64,000 nucleotides of DNA from Fulvitalea axinellae (GCF_036492835.1 NZ_AP025321.1:1-64000), one strand, 5' to 3'. Shown: positions 51,155 through 62,371, numbered from the stretch's first letter. Numbers and translations: made by a program. The notes: generated from the sequence alone by a model not told the origin.

Positions 51155-54100
51155 TTATGGTTCAGAAACCGTAATGGTTACCGTGTTCGAAATCTTAGGG
51201 GTGTAATTGGGGTTATTACATGTTTTGAGAAAATAAGAAGACGGTTTCTCTACCTTAATCACATAGGTGCCGGGTTCATTGAACGTATGGGTAAATGTAG
51301 GGTCCCAAAGATCATTTGTATCGATTAGTTGGTCATTTACATACCAAGAATAGTCGCCTCCTACACTAACATTTTGAGAAGAACAGTTAAACGATACCGT
51401 CCCTCCTTGTATGATCGACGTGTGGCTTGGAGTAATGGTGATACTTGGGGTAACTGTCGCGGCGTCTTGTACGGTAAGGGTTTCTGATTTAAAGTCGTTA
51501 TAACAGTTATCCCCATCCACTTTGACGTAAACCCAAGCATTGGGCCCGAGCCCGATATGGCTTCCACCTATATTGAGGTATGAACCGCCACCTAAGCGTT
51601 CGTCATCTCCAAAATATGGGATTCTGTACCACCCAACCGTCGCTCCTTTAGGTCCATCTACAAATCTTATCACTAAAGGATCGGAAGTGTATGAACCGCT
51701 ACATCTAGGCCCGACATCTATAATAGCTTCAATATCCTTTTTGCCGACGCTTAGGGTCATAGTGGCCGTTTCCGGATTTTCTCCGCATCCGGCGTCCAAA
51801 ATAAGCTTCGCCTTTATCTGGTCTCCGGTGTTGGGAGAGGCTATAGTCAGCTCGTTTCCGGATTCTCCGCTTACTTTATTCCCGTTTAGGTACCATTCGA
51901 ATACGTGACTATTGGCTCTGCCGTCACTGACTACGGCATTGACGGTTACGGAGGCGCCGGGACATACCTTGGGGTTGCCGTCCAGGCTTACGGTCGGTAT
52001 CACGGCTTGTCTTACCGCAACGGTTTCGGTGACAAACGGGGTGTAGCAGTCTGCCTGTATTTCCGCATGCACCTTGTCGTCCGGATTTAGTCCGTTCGAC
52101 TCGAGCTTATTTCCTTGGGCCAACTCCTGAGTTCCGCCATCCGGCAATTCTTTAAACCAAGTTACCGTATAGTTTTCCGGCCCTTGGCCTATAAGGTTCG
52201 TCTCTAGCTTTACGGTCCCTCCGGGGCATATGGCCGTTTTTATTTTGGTAACACCAAAATTCATTTCCAAGGTTCTTACAGTCAGCGTAACAGGTTCCGA
52301 TTCGGGCTTTTGTGTAACGCAGGATATACCGGTATTGAGTTTCGCTACTACGGCTTGACCGTCCGAAGCCCCCGTATAGGCGAACGTTTTCGTCTTTTCG
52401 TCTTTTATCTGTATCCCGTCGATATACCATTCGATTTCCGTTTCCGGTTCTACCCCGTCAACTTGGGCCGTAAAGGTGACCGTCTCGTCCGGACAAAGTG
52501 TAGTCTTGTCCGCCGTAACGCTGATAGTCGGGGTCGGGATTTGTACGGTTACGGTTATAGGTTCGGATGTCACTTCCCTGTTTACCAAGCAGGCGCCTGA
52601 CCCGGCTATAGCGGTAACCGTAGCCTCATATTCCCCTTGGGGGAAATTCGTTTTGCTTAATGCGGGCGTGGCTGTGACCGTTTCCTCACCGTTGAAATTC
52701 CACCGGTAGCTTAGCTCCCCGATACCTCCCGTAACATTGGCGTTCAGGACAATCTCCTCGTCAGGGCATAGTGTGGCGGGTCCGCTAAGGCTAACGCTCA
52801 TTTCCGAAGCGTTCGTTATTGTAACTTGTACCGCTTTCCGTTCCGATTCGGCTCCCGAAGCGTCGGAATTGGCGACATAGTATGTACCGGAGCTTACTAT
52901 ATCCGACGGGTTGAGGGCCGACCCACCGGCGATTACGGAATACCAGCGGAATCTCGCTCCCGAAGGTTTGAGATTACTTACTCTCGGAGTCGGATTGTTA
53001 CAGAGCGTCTGGTTCTCGTAACCTTCCACGTTCGGCGCTATCACTTTCCCTTTTTTGGCCGCGATATTCGAAACGGATTCCTGTACGGTGAGGATACCCC
53101 TTTCGGTTTCGCGTTTTACCAAGTGCAGGTTCCCTTCGTAGTCGTAGTGGTAGAAGGTGGCGAAGTTGTTCTCGTCCAGCGTGGCGCTTAGCCTGAGCGT
53201 AGAGGGATCGTAGACATGGCTGTTCATTTGCCCGTCCAGCGGATGAATTCTCAAATCGTCGACAAAATAGGGGGTCGCTGGCGTGGCGCCGGCGAAACGC
53301 AAAGACAGCGATTTGGGGACTCCCGTGGCAGGGAATTCCACTTCCACGGCGTACCATCCTTCCACCGATGTGCCCGTTGGCCTGAGTTTATGGCGCTGTT
53401 CGATCACTTCGTCATCAGGACCGAAATGCCGGTATATAGCCTCTATGGTCTCGCCGGGCTCTTCGGAGCCGTAGACCCAGGCGGCCACGATATAGCGCTC
53501 TTCGGATTTGAGGCGAATATCGGATTGCCTAAACTCTTCGGCGGAAAGGGTACTGCCACTGATTTTTAACGATTTTTTACCCGAATGGGCCCTTTCCGCA
53601 CTAATATGGTTCTTCAGGTTCGCTGAACTGTGTTCGTATGTATAGCGTAACAGGATGCCTTTCCAAGAGCTTTTGTAGTCGCGCAGGGCATCGTTGGCGT
53701 CCAGAGTCACCACGCTGTATTTGGATCCTGTCCAAGCTTGCTGAATACATACCGGCTCCACTCTCCGGTAACCCAAATATCCGTATATGCCGTACAGGTA
53801 GTTCTTGTCATGGTTCCAATAAGGGCGGGTAAACAAGAGCCATATCCAGTCCCTTTCGGTAGGTGAAGGCTCTTCCAGCCTTTGGCTATTTTCTTCCACG
53901 TATCCGGTGTTTTTGTAACCGTATGTTACGGGAAAGCGTTCCATTATCCATCCCGCGCCTCCCAAGTAGTTGAAATTGCCCCCGGGAAGGTCGTCTTGGA
54001 TTTCAAAACCGCAATAAGCCACCTCTGCGTGTTCGGCGTTTGACGCCACGGCGACGGGTAGTTGTCCGTCATAGGCGTACAGGGCGGAAGACGGGATATT

Positions 54101-57100
54101 CAGGGCGTTTACGCTCTCCACCTCAAAACCGTAGGGGTTGTACTTGGTAAGGCTGTCGCTCCTTATCCACCCGTGCAAGTTGTTGAAGCCCTCGTTGTCG
54201 TAGTCGAACATATCCAGCTTAAATGTGCCGTCGGTACTAAGGTCGGGACGCCCGGCTCCCATTTTCCGGTTTCTGTCGCTACGGTAAGCGTAGTTGCTGT
54301 TGACTCTCCAAATATTTTTCGTGTCACCTCCGGTAATGTCTCTTTGTTGCATCTCCCGGGGTAAGTCGCTGATTGAAAACCCCTTGCCGAAGCCGGTAAC
54401 GGAGGCCGAAAGCACTTGGTCATAAACCTTGGAAACCAGTTTGTCCTCAGCGTCCTCTATCCGGAACTCATACTTGTCCTTTATGGTGATATTACGAGTG
54501 ACGGTTTCGGTAAACATCGCACCCAAGGGACACATGTACTCCAATGTCAGCGTAACGGTATATTGGCCGGGAGAGGCGTATATATGTTTGGGCCTTACGT
54601 CATTGGTTTCGGGGGTGTCGTCTCCGAAATTCCATGAATATTTGAAGGGGTGTACGGGAAAATCGCTGCTGATGACCGGATCAAAAAGGCTTAGGCATTG
54701 CGCTTGCCTGAACTCGATTTCCAATCCGAAATTCAGGTCCAGAGTCTTGACGATCACCGTATTGCTGGCGTCATGGTCGCAGCCGTCCGTTACCAGTCGA
54801 CGGAACGCCGTATGGGTGCTCAGCTCACGGCTAGGCAACCAGGCATCCGTGGCCCCTTCGACAGGCAACCATCCGCTAGGCGATATAGTCTCGGCCTCGG
54901 GGCTGTCAAGGGGTTGGTATTCCCAGCTGTAAGTTCTCTCGGCCGGATTCCCTCCGGAAGCTTCCCGTTTGTTAAGGATTCTCCCGCTGTGGCTATCCGC
55001 GCAGACAGTGCTGTGTCCGGAGATCAGCCCGCCCTCCAGGTCGGGGGATATGCGTAACGAGACGATATTGCTTCGGGAAATTTTCGAGCCGCTGACCACT
55101 ATCCTGCGAAATTGGAACCGTTGCCCTTTGGCGTAATGTTCGAACTCGGGGGTTATGGTCAGGTCTTTCTTATCGTGGAGAGGCACGCTGCGCCAAGTGT
55201 AGCCTCCGTTAACCGAGTAGCGCCATACGTAATGGTACTCCCCTTTGCCCCCGGAGGGTTGGGACCCCTCAAAAGTATGGCTCTCGCCAAAGCAGAGGTG
55301 GATTTGATCGCCTTCCAGAATATTTCCTTCTATCGCGCAATTCGGAATACTGAACGTTTCGCTCACCGTACAGCGTCCGTTAAAGGTTACGGTAGACGTA
55401 TAATCGCCCAAAGGAACGTTTGCCAGGCTTTGGCTGTTGTCGCCTACCGGCTGTCCGTTGGCGTCGCGCCACGCGTAGGCCAGCGTACCGTCGTATTCGC
55501 CCATCATCTCCAGCGTTATGCTGCCTTTTAGGTTTTGGGGATTGGTTCCGTCGCAAGGGCCCTCCCCCGTTATTTGGGTACTTTCCGTATTATAATGGAT
55601 ATCTACGGGCTTGGGATCCACCGTAACTTTCACTTCGTTCGAGTACACGGTCCGGCATTTGTTGGTCACTTTTCGCCGGTAATATTTGGTGCCTTTCAAC
55701 GGACCTGGACGATAATGCATCTTGCCTTCGGAAGACGTGATTTCTACCCAACGGCCTCTTTGGCTCTCCTCCCAGATCACCGTAAAGTCCGCGCCGGTGC
55801 CGCTTGGGGCTTCCACGCCCCACAATGTTCCGGGCAAAGCTCCGTGGCAGATCACCCGGTCACCGTATATCCTGCCGGGCTTCAGCTCGGGTAGTACGGT
55901 GACGGTGATAGAGCTTTTCGCTCCCGTATGCGGTGTCCAAGAAGCACAATCATCCTTAACCAGTAGCCTGAACACGGTTGTTTTATCCAGACCGGCCCAA
56001 GGAGTATAAGAGGATTGCTTGGCTTCCGCCGAATTAATGTCATCCCACTCTCCGTTCTCAAACTTTTGCCACTGATATCGGTAGCTTCCGTACCCTCCGC
56101 TTGGCGGTCCATAACTAAGGGTAGGCTTGGCGCCGAAACAAACGGTTTGGTCAGCCGACGGCGCGCCCAGCTCCAGTTTGGGGCGTACGGTAACCGTTAC
56201 ATCGTTACTGCTCAAATCACCGCATAAATTTTTCGAGATTCGCCTGAAGGTTGTTGTCTCGGTAAGGTTTATGGAATAAGTAGCGATGGTACTCCAGTCT
56301 CGCAGTTCTTCTTCGGAACCGTTTACTATCTTAAACCATCGGTAGGTGACCGTACCATACTCAGAACCAAGGTTTGTAATGCCTTCAAGTTTTGCTTGTC
56401 CGTTATAGCAAACTGTAGATGCTTCGGCCCTGATTTTAACGTTTTCTTGGTCCAACGATTCATATACTGATACCGGAACACTACTGGCGATGGTACTCCC
56501 ACAGTTATCAATGACCTTCCGGTAATAGTATCGTTTTCCCACGATATCGTTATCGGGGGGCGTGATAGTCGGATTTGAGTAGGATTCTGGGTCTAGGTTC
56601 TTCAGCTTTCCATTTTCAACGTATTGCCACTGGAACTCGTATGTGCCAAATCCGTCCGAAGGAGCTTCTATTTCCGTTATAGAGGGCATTGCGTCCCCTT
56701 TGCAGATTTCTATAGACCCGGGACCTATTCTTCCCGCTTTTAAAGGTTGGTTAATGGTAATGGTGGCTACATTAGAGAACGCTTCCTGACAGTGGTCCGT
56801 AACCCGTCGGCGGTATTCGTATGTTCCGGTGTTCCGCAGTATACCCAGTTTCAGCTGTTCGGGGTCGGTCATTCCCACTATATCCACCCATTCACCGTCT
56901 ACTTTGGTTTGCCACTGGTAAATAAGAGGGGCCGTTCCCCCTTCGGCCAGGGCTTTGCCGAACAAGGTACCGCCTTGGCTTCCGGCGCAAATAGTTTTTT
57001 CGCCAACGCTGTTTTCTTCAGTGAAGGAGATTTCCCCTCCCGTTATAAAAACGGGGTATACCTTGACGGCTACCTCATTGCTATATACCGGTTTGTCGCA

Positions 57101-60100
57101 TTCGCCCACGGCGCCACGACGGTAATAGCCGCTAAGGTTGAGGTTTGCGGGGCTATAGTCCGGTCCTGTGGCGCCTACGATCTTGTCTCCGCTCCAGCCT
57201 TCAGTCTCGGTACGGTATTGCCAAAAATGACTGACGGCACCTTTGCCTCCCGTAGAAGGGCTCACTTCGTTCAGTTGCACCTCTACACTATTGGGGCAAA
57301 CGGTTTCTGCCGGACCGCTGATAGTGCCGGCGGTGAGTCCCGAGCCTACCCGTACATAGGCCGTGTTGGATTTTACGGGTTCGGGATACTGACATTCGCT
57401 GTCGGTCACGACCCTTCGGTACCGGGCGCTGACGTTTACGTTTACCAAATTCAGCGAAGCTCCCGTCTGTCCCGGAACTTCGGTCCAGGTTTCACCCATC
57501 TTCTCCCATTGGTAGCTGATGGTCCCCTTGCCTCCCGAAGCGTCCGTGATGCTGACAAGCGTCCCGTTTTGACCAGCCTCGCAGAGTATAAAATTCTCCG
57601 GAATACCGCCGGGGCTCAATGCCGGTTTTACTTCGATATGAATAGGGTTGGACTCGATAGTGCCGCAGTCCATGGCGCCCACCCTTCGGAATTCCAAGCT
57701 ACTGTACAAGTACCCGACTTGTATCATAGGATCTGTCTGGCCCGATATATCCGCCCAAGCCCCTTCGCCAGCGCCGGCCGAACGGCTTTGCCATTGGTAT
57801 TCCACGTCCGGGTTGCCCGCATTGCCAAGTTCGCCTCCCAATCCGCCGTAACAGATGGTTTTGGCGCCGGGCAAGGTTTCCGTTTCGTTGGTTCCCACCA
57901 CCCTGACGGTTATCTCGTTGGAAGGGACTTTCTGACAAGCGTCTTCGGCCATTCGCCTAATCCGTATTTGTCCACCGGTGGAACTTGCGGTGAAGCTGTA
58001 TTCCTTGCCTCCGGGATTGTCCGGGAAATATTTCCATTCTCCGTTTACAAAACGTTGCCAACGGTAGACTATGGCGCCACAGTCACCGCCCGCGTCGCGA
58101 AGGCTTTTTACCGTTATCTCGGAGCCCGCGCATACTTCTTCGGGCCCTTCCACCTGCCCGGCGTAGAAAGTCTGGCTTACAAAAATCCTTACCGGCGCCG
58201 TTATGTCTTTTTGGCAACCGTCAGTAACAATCCGGCGGAAGGAGGTTTCGGAAGCTAGAGGCGCGGAAAAAGACAAGCTTGCCCCTGTACCCGGCCATAC
58301 CTTCCAGCCACTGCCGTCGTCGGATTCCCAGCTGTATTGCAAGGTGCCTTGTCCACCACTGCCTGGCTGGTCACTTTCTATTGTCGCCGGTATGGCTGTT
58401 ACCGAAGTAGGCGAGGTGGCCATCAGACTGCCGGCGTCAATATCCGAAACGCCAAAGGCCAATATATTGGAGTATACTTCATTACAACCGTTGGAAACCC
58501 TGCGAGCAACCTCTACGGTCTGGTCCAATTGTCCAGCGGTAACGCTTGCCCCGGTTTTTCCGGGAAATTCTTTCCATTGACCGTTGGGATTCCTGTATAC
58601 CCATTGGTATCGCAAAGACCCAATGCCTCCGGAAGCGTCCTCTTGGGAAGTAAGGGTTCCTATCGGATCGCCATCGCAAATATTGGCTTGTCCTCCGGCT
58701 ATCTTGCCCGCGTTTAACGCTGGCGCTACCCGGATGGTCACGGTATTGGATACCTTATTATCGGAAACCCGTGTTCGGCGGTAACGGTGGGTCTTGTTCA
58801 GCGTACCGGGGTCAAGCATAGGGCTGGTGGCTCCGCTAACGGATGCCCATCCGTCGCCAGCGTCATATTCCCAAGTATAATCGCCCTCAGCTCCTGCATT
58901 GGAACCGATTGCGGTAGCTGCCGTACCGTAACAGATATATTGGCTTTCGGATATGCCGTTTCCGGCTTGGGCGGGACTTAATAAGGCCACTGAAAGTTTT
59001 TGGGTGAAAGCCTCGTCACAGCCATCTGTGACTTTTCTCCGGTAAAGGCCGGTAGGCGCCGACGGGTCGGGGCTGTAAACGACACCGGTGGCGTCGGGGA
59101 TGTTTTCCCATCCGGTATCGCCAACCTTTTGCCATTGGTAGGTTAAGGTTCCCGTTCCTCCCGAAGCTTCGGCGACATTGGTAAACGGGTCGGGTGCCTG
59201 CCCGGACTCAAGTACTTGACTGCCGCTGATTTTCCCCGGATTCAAAGCGGGTGGTACACTGAGCTCCAAGACAGAACTAAGGGCTTGGCAATCGCCTGAA
59301 AAAACACGTCTCCGCAACTTAAGGTCTCCCGTGACGGCTCCCAAATCCAATGTGGTGCCGGTAAGGCCCGGAAGCTTCTCCCACTCCGTTTCCCCGGCTC
59401 GCAATATCTCCCACCGGTATTTTTCCGCGCCCGGAATATCGGGTCCCAAAATCTGGACTTGGTCGCCCGCCGAGCACAAAGCCCCACTAAGGCTCAACTC
59501 ACCGCCGTCCAGGTCCGATCCCGTACGGACGGTAACCGTATTGGAAACTTTGGGTAGAGCGCAACCCTCCGTAGCTTCCCTGCGGAAAACGGTTTCCTCG
59601 CCGAGGTTTTCCGACAGGCTCATATTTGCGCTTGTCTGTCCGTCTACGGGAATCCAATTCCCGTCTTTATACTTTTGCCATTGGTAGCTTACGGGCTGTC
59701 CGCCCGCGCTTACGGCCTCTTCCTCACTGAGAATCTCTATTGGGCTTCCCGGGCAGACCCTGCCGGGACCCTTGACCACGCCTCCAGACACCAGTTCCCG
59801 TACCCTAATCCATACTTCCGGACTTTCCTTCGGATCGCATTCGTCTTGGGCTACGCGACGGAAACGGACACTTTTGTTCGGGGAGTCCACACTCAACGAT
59901 AATTTCCCATCGGAATCGTTGACTTTACCCCAGCCCTGTCCTTCGTCTTTTTCCCAGAAGTAATTGACCGTTCCTTGTCCGCCGGAAGCTTCTGTCACGT
60001 TGGCCAGCGTTATTTTTCCAGTCTCACCGGGACAGATATCTTTTCCGCCGCCTATTGTTCCGGCGTTAAGCTCCGGCATGACCGTAACGTTCACCGTCTC

Positions 60101-62284
60101 CTTTATTCCATAGCTCGAAGCGCAGTCATCATATTCCCTCCTGCGAAAAACGGTGTTCTCCTTAAGCGGTCCCAAGGTCAACGAAGCTTCGGTCATACCC
60201 GGTAACGGAAACCATGTATCCACGCCGGTGCGCACTTCCCATTGATATTTGATATGGCCTGTCCCCCCCGTAGCGGGAGTTACACTCTTGACCACTCCGC
60301 CCGGCTTGCCGTAGCAGACCGTAATGTCTTCGCCGATTTCGCCTTTTTGTAATGGCATTCCGGCTTTTACGGTCACGATATTCGAGTACTGGTACTCGCC
60401 GCATTTGTCCGTGATTTTTCTGCGGTACTCGGCGCTTTCGGTTACCTCTTTCAGGTCAAGGTTCTCTTTGCCTTCGGAATCCGCGACGGGAATAAAATCA
60501 CCGCCTTCCACTCTTTTCTCCCAAAGGTAAACGGCATCCAATCCCGTTCCGGGTTTTTCCGATCCCAATGTGCCCGTTCCACTATGGCATATCTCTTCGG
60601 GCCCCGATATTTTACCGCCGGTCGGTTCCGGGGCTATATCTATCCTTACTGCGTCGGTATAGGCGCTAACCCCACATTCGTCCTGTACGGCGCGCCTGAA
60701 ACGGCTCATTTCCGTAACGGCTCCGGGGTCGTAGTTCTCGGTAGCGGAGGAAGCGATATCCTTCCATTCTCCGTCTCCGAATTTTTGCCAACGATAAGTC
60801 AGGTTGCCGTATCCGTCGCTGGCAGCCGTCTTGTTGGTCAATATAGCGGGATTACTGTTTGCGCAAACGGTTTGGTCATCCCCAATCTCGCCGGCTACAG
60901 GACGGGGTCTCACGTTTACGGTAATGGGGTCTCCTCCTACCGTTTTCCAGTTACCGCCACAATAACCCGTAACCGTCCTTCTGAAAATGGTGCTCTCGTA
61001 CAAAGGGCCGATCTCCACTTCCGCCAGATTCATGCCCGGCATTTCTTGCCAATCACTACTGCCTAAAGGTGCGGATTCCCATTGGTAAGTGGGGGTGGTG
61101 ATACCACCGGACGCAGGGGATTCGGGTTTTGGAACAATCTTTCCGACTGGTATGCCTTGGCAAATTTCTATCTCTGTACTGTTGTCTTGATCAAACATCA
61201 CCTTACCAGCGATTACGGCGGGAGTGACCTCGATGGTTACTGGACTGCTCCTTACGGTTCCGCAATCGTTCTTGGCGATACGGGTAAAAGTGTAGGTAAC
61301 AGTTTGGGGCTCGGCAAACGCTTCCGAAGGCGTATAGCTCGCTCCGGTTGCTCCCTCAATTTCAACCGGCGCTTCATTGCCTTTCTGTCTTTCCCAAGTA
61401 TAAGATATCGTTCCGCTTCCTCCGCTGGCTTCCGTTTTGTTGCCGATTAACGTTTCGGGTAATTCCCCGGAACATAAGCCAGTACTTGTGCCTCCTCCCG
61501 AAGCGACTATCTGCCCCGCTATCAGAGCCGGGGTTATATTCAGTTCTACCGGGTCGGTTGCTTCTTCTTGTAAGCATCCATTTTCAAAATCATTGGAGGC
61601 TACCCTTCGGTAAAAAGTGGTTCCTGCCACTGGGTTAGGCAATGTCAAAGAGACGTTTTCGGCTTTTGATATTTCTTGCCAGTCTGTTTGCCCGTCCGCA
61701 CGGCTTTCCCATTGGTAAATAATATCACCCGATCCTCCCTCAGCGTCTTGCTCACTACCGATCGTTATATCATCCATATTGGCGCACAAAGTGCCTGACG
61801 GAGCGGAAAGGCTTCCGGGGGTAAGTTTTCTCACTATAGTTACAGTCACCATATTACTGACGCCAGAAACCCCTTGACTGGCTACGGTACGGGTGATTCC
61901 CAAAATGATAAGAGAGCTATTACCGCTACTATAGTTACGGTAAGCTTCCAGGTATTTTGCCGTTAACTTAAGTCCCCTTTCATTTAGGGTAATATCCGCA
62001 TTGTTTGGAATAACGATTTCTTTGTTATTCTTGTCAAGAACCTTGATAGTCCAATTATACCCATAACCGCTTCCCGCTCCTCCGCTTGGGTGACTGCCCT
62101 CGATTTCGTAATCCTTGTCATCGCAAATGACAGAATTTGTAGTTACCCTAATGATGTTGTCCGTGATCTTGTTATGTCCTGGCGACTCGTCGCCCCCCGA
62201 ATCCTGGCCGAAGGCCATCCCGCTCAAAAAAATCATTTGGGCGACAAAACAAGCGCGGAAGAAAAAATTGAACTTTATGCTCAT
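51155..62284 (-). CDS. Giant exported protein: about 25 Ig-like repeats, PKD domain, further Ig-like domains
   Basis: 3709 residues from the ATG at 62284 (signal peptide KFNFFFRACFVAQMIFLSGM ... FGQ); the frame upstream to 62314 is rejected. Residues 40-2530: about 25 tandem Ig-like units by hand count (pattern AGxI...C.G...YQWE...W...RR...C...N.V.V). Residues 2530-2615: PKD (YSWNFGDDTPETNDV; GQYTVTLTLEY). Residues 2615-3080: a domain known from large RHS-linked Bacteroidetes proteins (SSALYAYDGQLPVAVASNA; HYDYEGNLHLVKRETERG). Residues 3090-3709: about seven more Ig-like units. No type IX sorting domain. At roughly 90 residues per unit this could be a filament well over 100 nm long. Each unit has a Cys pair, fitting disulphides outside the cytoplasm. 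It lies 57 nt after the next large gene and is probably its partner. Confidence 0.88.
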   Translation of the reverse strand: MSIKFNFFFRACFVAQMIFLSGMAFGQDSGGDESPGHNKITDNIIRVTTNSVICDDKDYEIEGSHPSGGAGSGYGYNWTIKVLDKNNKEIVIPNNADITLNERGLKLTAKYLEAYRNYSSGNSSLIILGITRTVASQGVSGVSNMVTVTIVRKLTPGSLSAPSGTLCANMDDITIGSEQDAEGGSGDIIYQWESRADGQTDWQEISKAENVSLTLPNPVAGTTFYRRVASNDFENGCLQEEATDPVELNITPALIAGQIVASGGGTSTGLCSGELPETLIGNKTEASGGSGTISYTWERQKGNEAPVEIEGATGASYTPSEAFAEPQTVTYTFTRIAKNDCGTVRSSPVTIEVTPAVIAGKVMFDQDNSTEIEICQGIPVGKIVPKPESPASGGITTPTYQWESAPLGSSDWQEMPGMNLAEVEIGPLYESTIFRRTVTGYCGGNWKTVGGDPITVNVRPRPVAGEIGDDQTVCANSNPAILTNKTAASDGYGNLTYRWQKFGDGEWKDIASSATENYDPGAVTEMSRFRRAVQDECGVSAYTDAVRIDIAPEPTGGKISGPEEICHSGTGTLGSEKPGTGLDAVYLWEKRVEGGDFIPVADSEGKENLDLKEVTESAEYRRKITDKCGEYQYSNIVTVKAGMPLQKGEIGEDITVCYGKPGGVVKSVTPATGGTGHIKYQWEVRTGVDTWFPLPGMTEASLTLGPLKENTVFRRREYDDCASSYGIKETVNVTVMPELNAGTIGGGKDICPGETGKITLANVTEASGGQGTVNYFWEKDEGQGWGKVNDSDGKLSLSVDSPNKSVRFRRVAQDECDPKESPEVWIRVRELVSGGVVKGPGRVCPGSPIEILSEEEAVSAGGQPVSYQWQKYKDGNWIPVDGQTSANMSLSENLGEETVFRREATEGCALPKVSNTVTVRTGSDLDGGELSLSGALCSAGDQVQILGPDIPGAEKYRWEILRAGETEWEKLPGLTGTTLDLGAVTGDLKLRRRVFSGDCQALSSVLELSVPPALNPGKISGSQVLESGQAPDPFTNVAEASGGTGTLTYQWQKVGDTGWENIPDATGVVYSPDPSAPTGLYRRKVTDGCDEAFTQKLSVALLSPAQAGNGISESQYICYGTAATAIGSNAGAEGDYTWEYDAGDGWASVSGATSPMLDPGTLNKTHRYRRTRVSDNKVSNTVTIRVAPALNAGKIAGGQANICDGDPIGTLTSQEDASGGIGSLRYQWVYRNPNGQWKEFPGKTGASVTAGQLDQTVEVARRVSNGCNEVYSNILAFGVSDIDAGSLMATSPTSVTAIPATIESDQPGSGGQGTLQYSWESDDGSGWKVWPGTGASLSFSAPLASETSFRRIVTDGCQKDITAPVRIFVSQTFYAGQVEGPEEVCAGSEITVKSLRDAGGDCGAIVYRWQRFVNGEWKYFPDNPGGKEYSFTASSTGGQIRIRRMAEDACQKVPSNEITVRVVGTNETETLPGAKTICYGGLGGELGNAGNPDVEYQWQSRSAGAGEGAWADISGQTDPMIQVGYLYSSLEFRRVGAMDCGTIESNPIHIEVKPALSPGGIPENFILCEAGQNGTLVSITDASGGKGTISYQWEKMGETWTEVPGQTGASLNLVNVNVSARYRRVVTDSECQYPEPVKSNTAYVRVGSGLTAGTISGPAETVCPNSVEVQLNEVSPSTGGKGAVSHFWQYRTETEGWSGDKIVGATGPDYSPANLNLSGYYRRGAVGECDKPVYSNEVAVKVYPVFITGGEISFTEENSVGEKTICAGSQGGTLFGKALAEGGTAPLIYQWQTKVDGEWVDIVGMTDPEQLKLGILRNTGTYEYRRRVTDHCQEAFSNVATITINQPLKAGRIGPGSIEICKGDAMPSITEIEAPSDGFGTYEFQWQYVENGKLKNLDPESYSNPTITPPDNDIVGKRYYYRKVIDNCGSTIASSVPVSVYESLDQENVKIRAEASTVCYNGQAKLEGITNLGSEYGTVTYRWFKIVNGSEEELRDWSTIATYSINLTETTTFRRISKNLCGDLSSNDVTVTVRPKLELGAPSADQTVCFGAKPTLSYGPPSGGYGSYRYQWQKFENGEWDDINSAEAKQSSYTPWAGLDKTTVFRLLVKDDCASWTPHTGAKSSITVTVLPELKPGRIYGDRVICHGALPGTLWGVEAPSGTGADFTVIWEESQRGRWVEITSSEGKMHYRPGPLKGTKYYRRKVTNKCRTVYSNEVKVTVDPKPVDIHYNTESTQITGEGPCDGTNPQNLKGSITLEMMGEYDGTLAYAWRDANGQPVGDNSQSLANVPLGDYTSTVTFNGRCTVSETFSIPNCAIEGNILEGDQIHLCFGESHTFEGSQPSGGKGEYHYVWRYSVNGGYTWRSVPLHDKKDLTITPEFEHYAKGQRFQFRRIVVSGSKISRSNIVSLRISPDLEGGLISGHSTVCADSHSGRILNKREASGGNPAERTYSWEYQPLDSPEAETISPSGWLPVEGATDAWLPSRELSTHTAFRRLVTDGCDHDASNTVIVKTLDLNFGLEIEFRQAQCLSLFDPVISSDFPVHPFKYSWNFGDDTPETNDVRPKHIYASPGQYTVTLTLEYMCPLGAMFTETVTRNITIKDKYEFRIEDAEDKLVSKVYDQVLSASVTGFGKGFSISDLPREMQQRDITGGDTKNIWRVNSNYAYRSDRNRKMGAGRPDLSTDGTFKLDMFDYDNEGFNNLHGWIRSDSLTKYNPYGFEVESVNALNIPSSALYAYDGQLPVAVASNAEHAEVAYCGFEIQDDLPGGNFNYLGGAGWIMERFPVTYGYKNTGYVEENSQRLEEPSPTERDWIWLLFTRPYWNHDKNYLYGIYGYLGYRRVEPVCIQQAWTGSKYSVVTLDANDALRDYKSSWKGILLRYTYEHSSANLKNHISAERAHSGKKSLKISGSTLSAEEFRQSDIRLKSEERYIVAAWVYGSEEPGETIEAIYRHFGPDDEVIEQRHKLRPTGTSVEGWYAVEVEFPATGVPKSLSLRFAGATPATPYFVDDLRIHPLDGQMNSHVYDPSTLRLSATLDENNFATFYHYDYEGNLHLVKRETERGILTVQESVSNIAAKKGKVIAPNVEGYENQTLCNNPTPRVSNLKPSGARFRWYSVIAGGSALNPSDIVSSGTYYVANSDASGAESERKAVQVTITNASEMSVSLSGPATLCPDEEIVLNANVTGGIGELSYRWNFNGEETVTATPALSKTNFPQGEYEATVTAIAGSGACLVNREVTSEPITVTVQIPTPTISVTADKTTLCPDETVTFTAQVDGVEPETEIEWYIDGIQIKDEKTKTFAYTGASDGQAVVAKLNTGISCVTQKPESEPVTLTVRTLEMNFGVTKIKTAICPGGTVKLETNLIGQGPENYTVTWFKELPDGGTQELAQGNKLESNGLNPDDKVHAEIQADCYTPFVTETVAVRQAVIPTVSLDGNPKVCPGASVTVNAVVSDGRANSHVFEWYLNGNKVSGESGNELTIASPNTGDQIKAKLILDAGCGENPETATMTLSVGKKDIEAIIDVGPRCSGSYTSDPLVIRFVDGPKGATVGWYRIPYFGDDERLGGGSYLNIGGSHIGLGPNAWVYVKVDGDNCYNDFKSETLTVQDAATVTPSITITPSHTSIIQGGTVSFNCSSQNVSVGGDYSWYVNDQLIDTNDLWDPTFTHTFNEPGTYVIKVEKPSSYFLKTCNNPNYTPKISNTVTITVSEP

Positions 62285-62345
62285 GATCCTAAACTGAATG
62301 GTTCCGTCTGTCACGGAAGCGGTAAAATATTTCCTTGATTATACG

Positions 62346-62370
62346 GAGGGCCCCAAGGGCCCGAAGGCCC
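62346..62370 (-). repeat. GC-rich hairpin between the two giant genes
   Basis: GGGCC/GGCCC repeats in 62348-62370 can form alternative hairpins straight after the stop at 62372. No T-run follows, so partial attenuation or mRNA processing is more likely than termination. Confidence 0.4.
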
Positions 62371-62371
62371 T

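Noticed and set aside
56747-58258. 503-codon open frame on the plus strand inside the giant Ig-like gene
   Set aside because: Lies opposite the regular Ig-like repeats; repetitive codon pattern explains the lack of stops. No start context or domain.
51155-62284. Regular repeats considered as a CRISPR-like or satellite array
   Set aside because: The periodicity is about 270 nt, fully coding, and corresponds to Ig-like protein units with diverged DNA.
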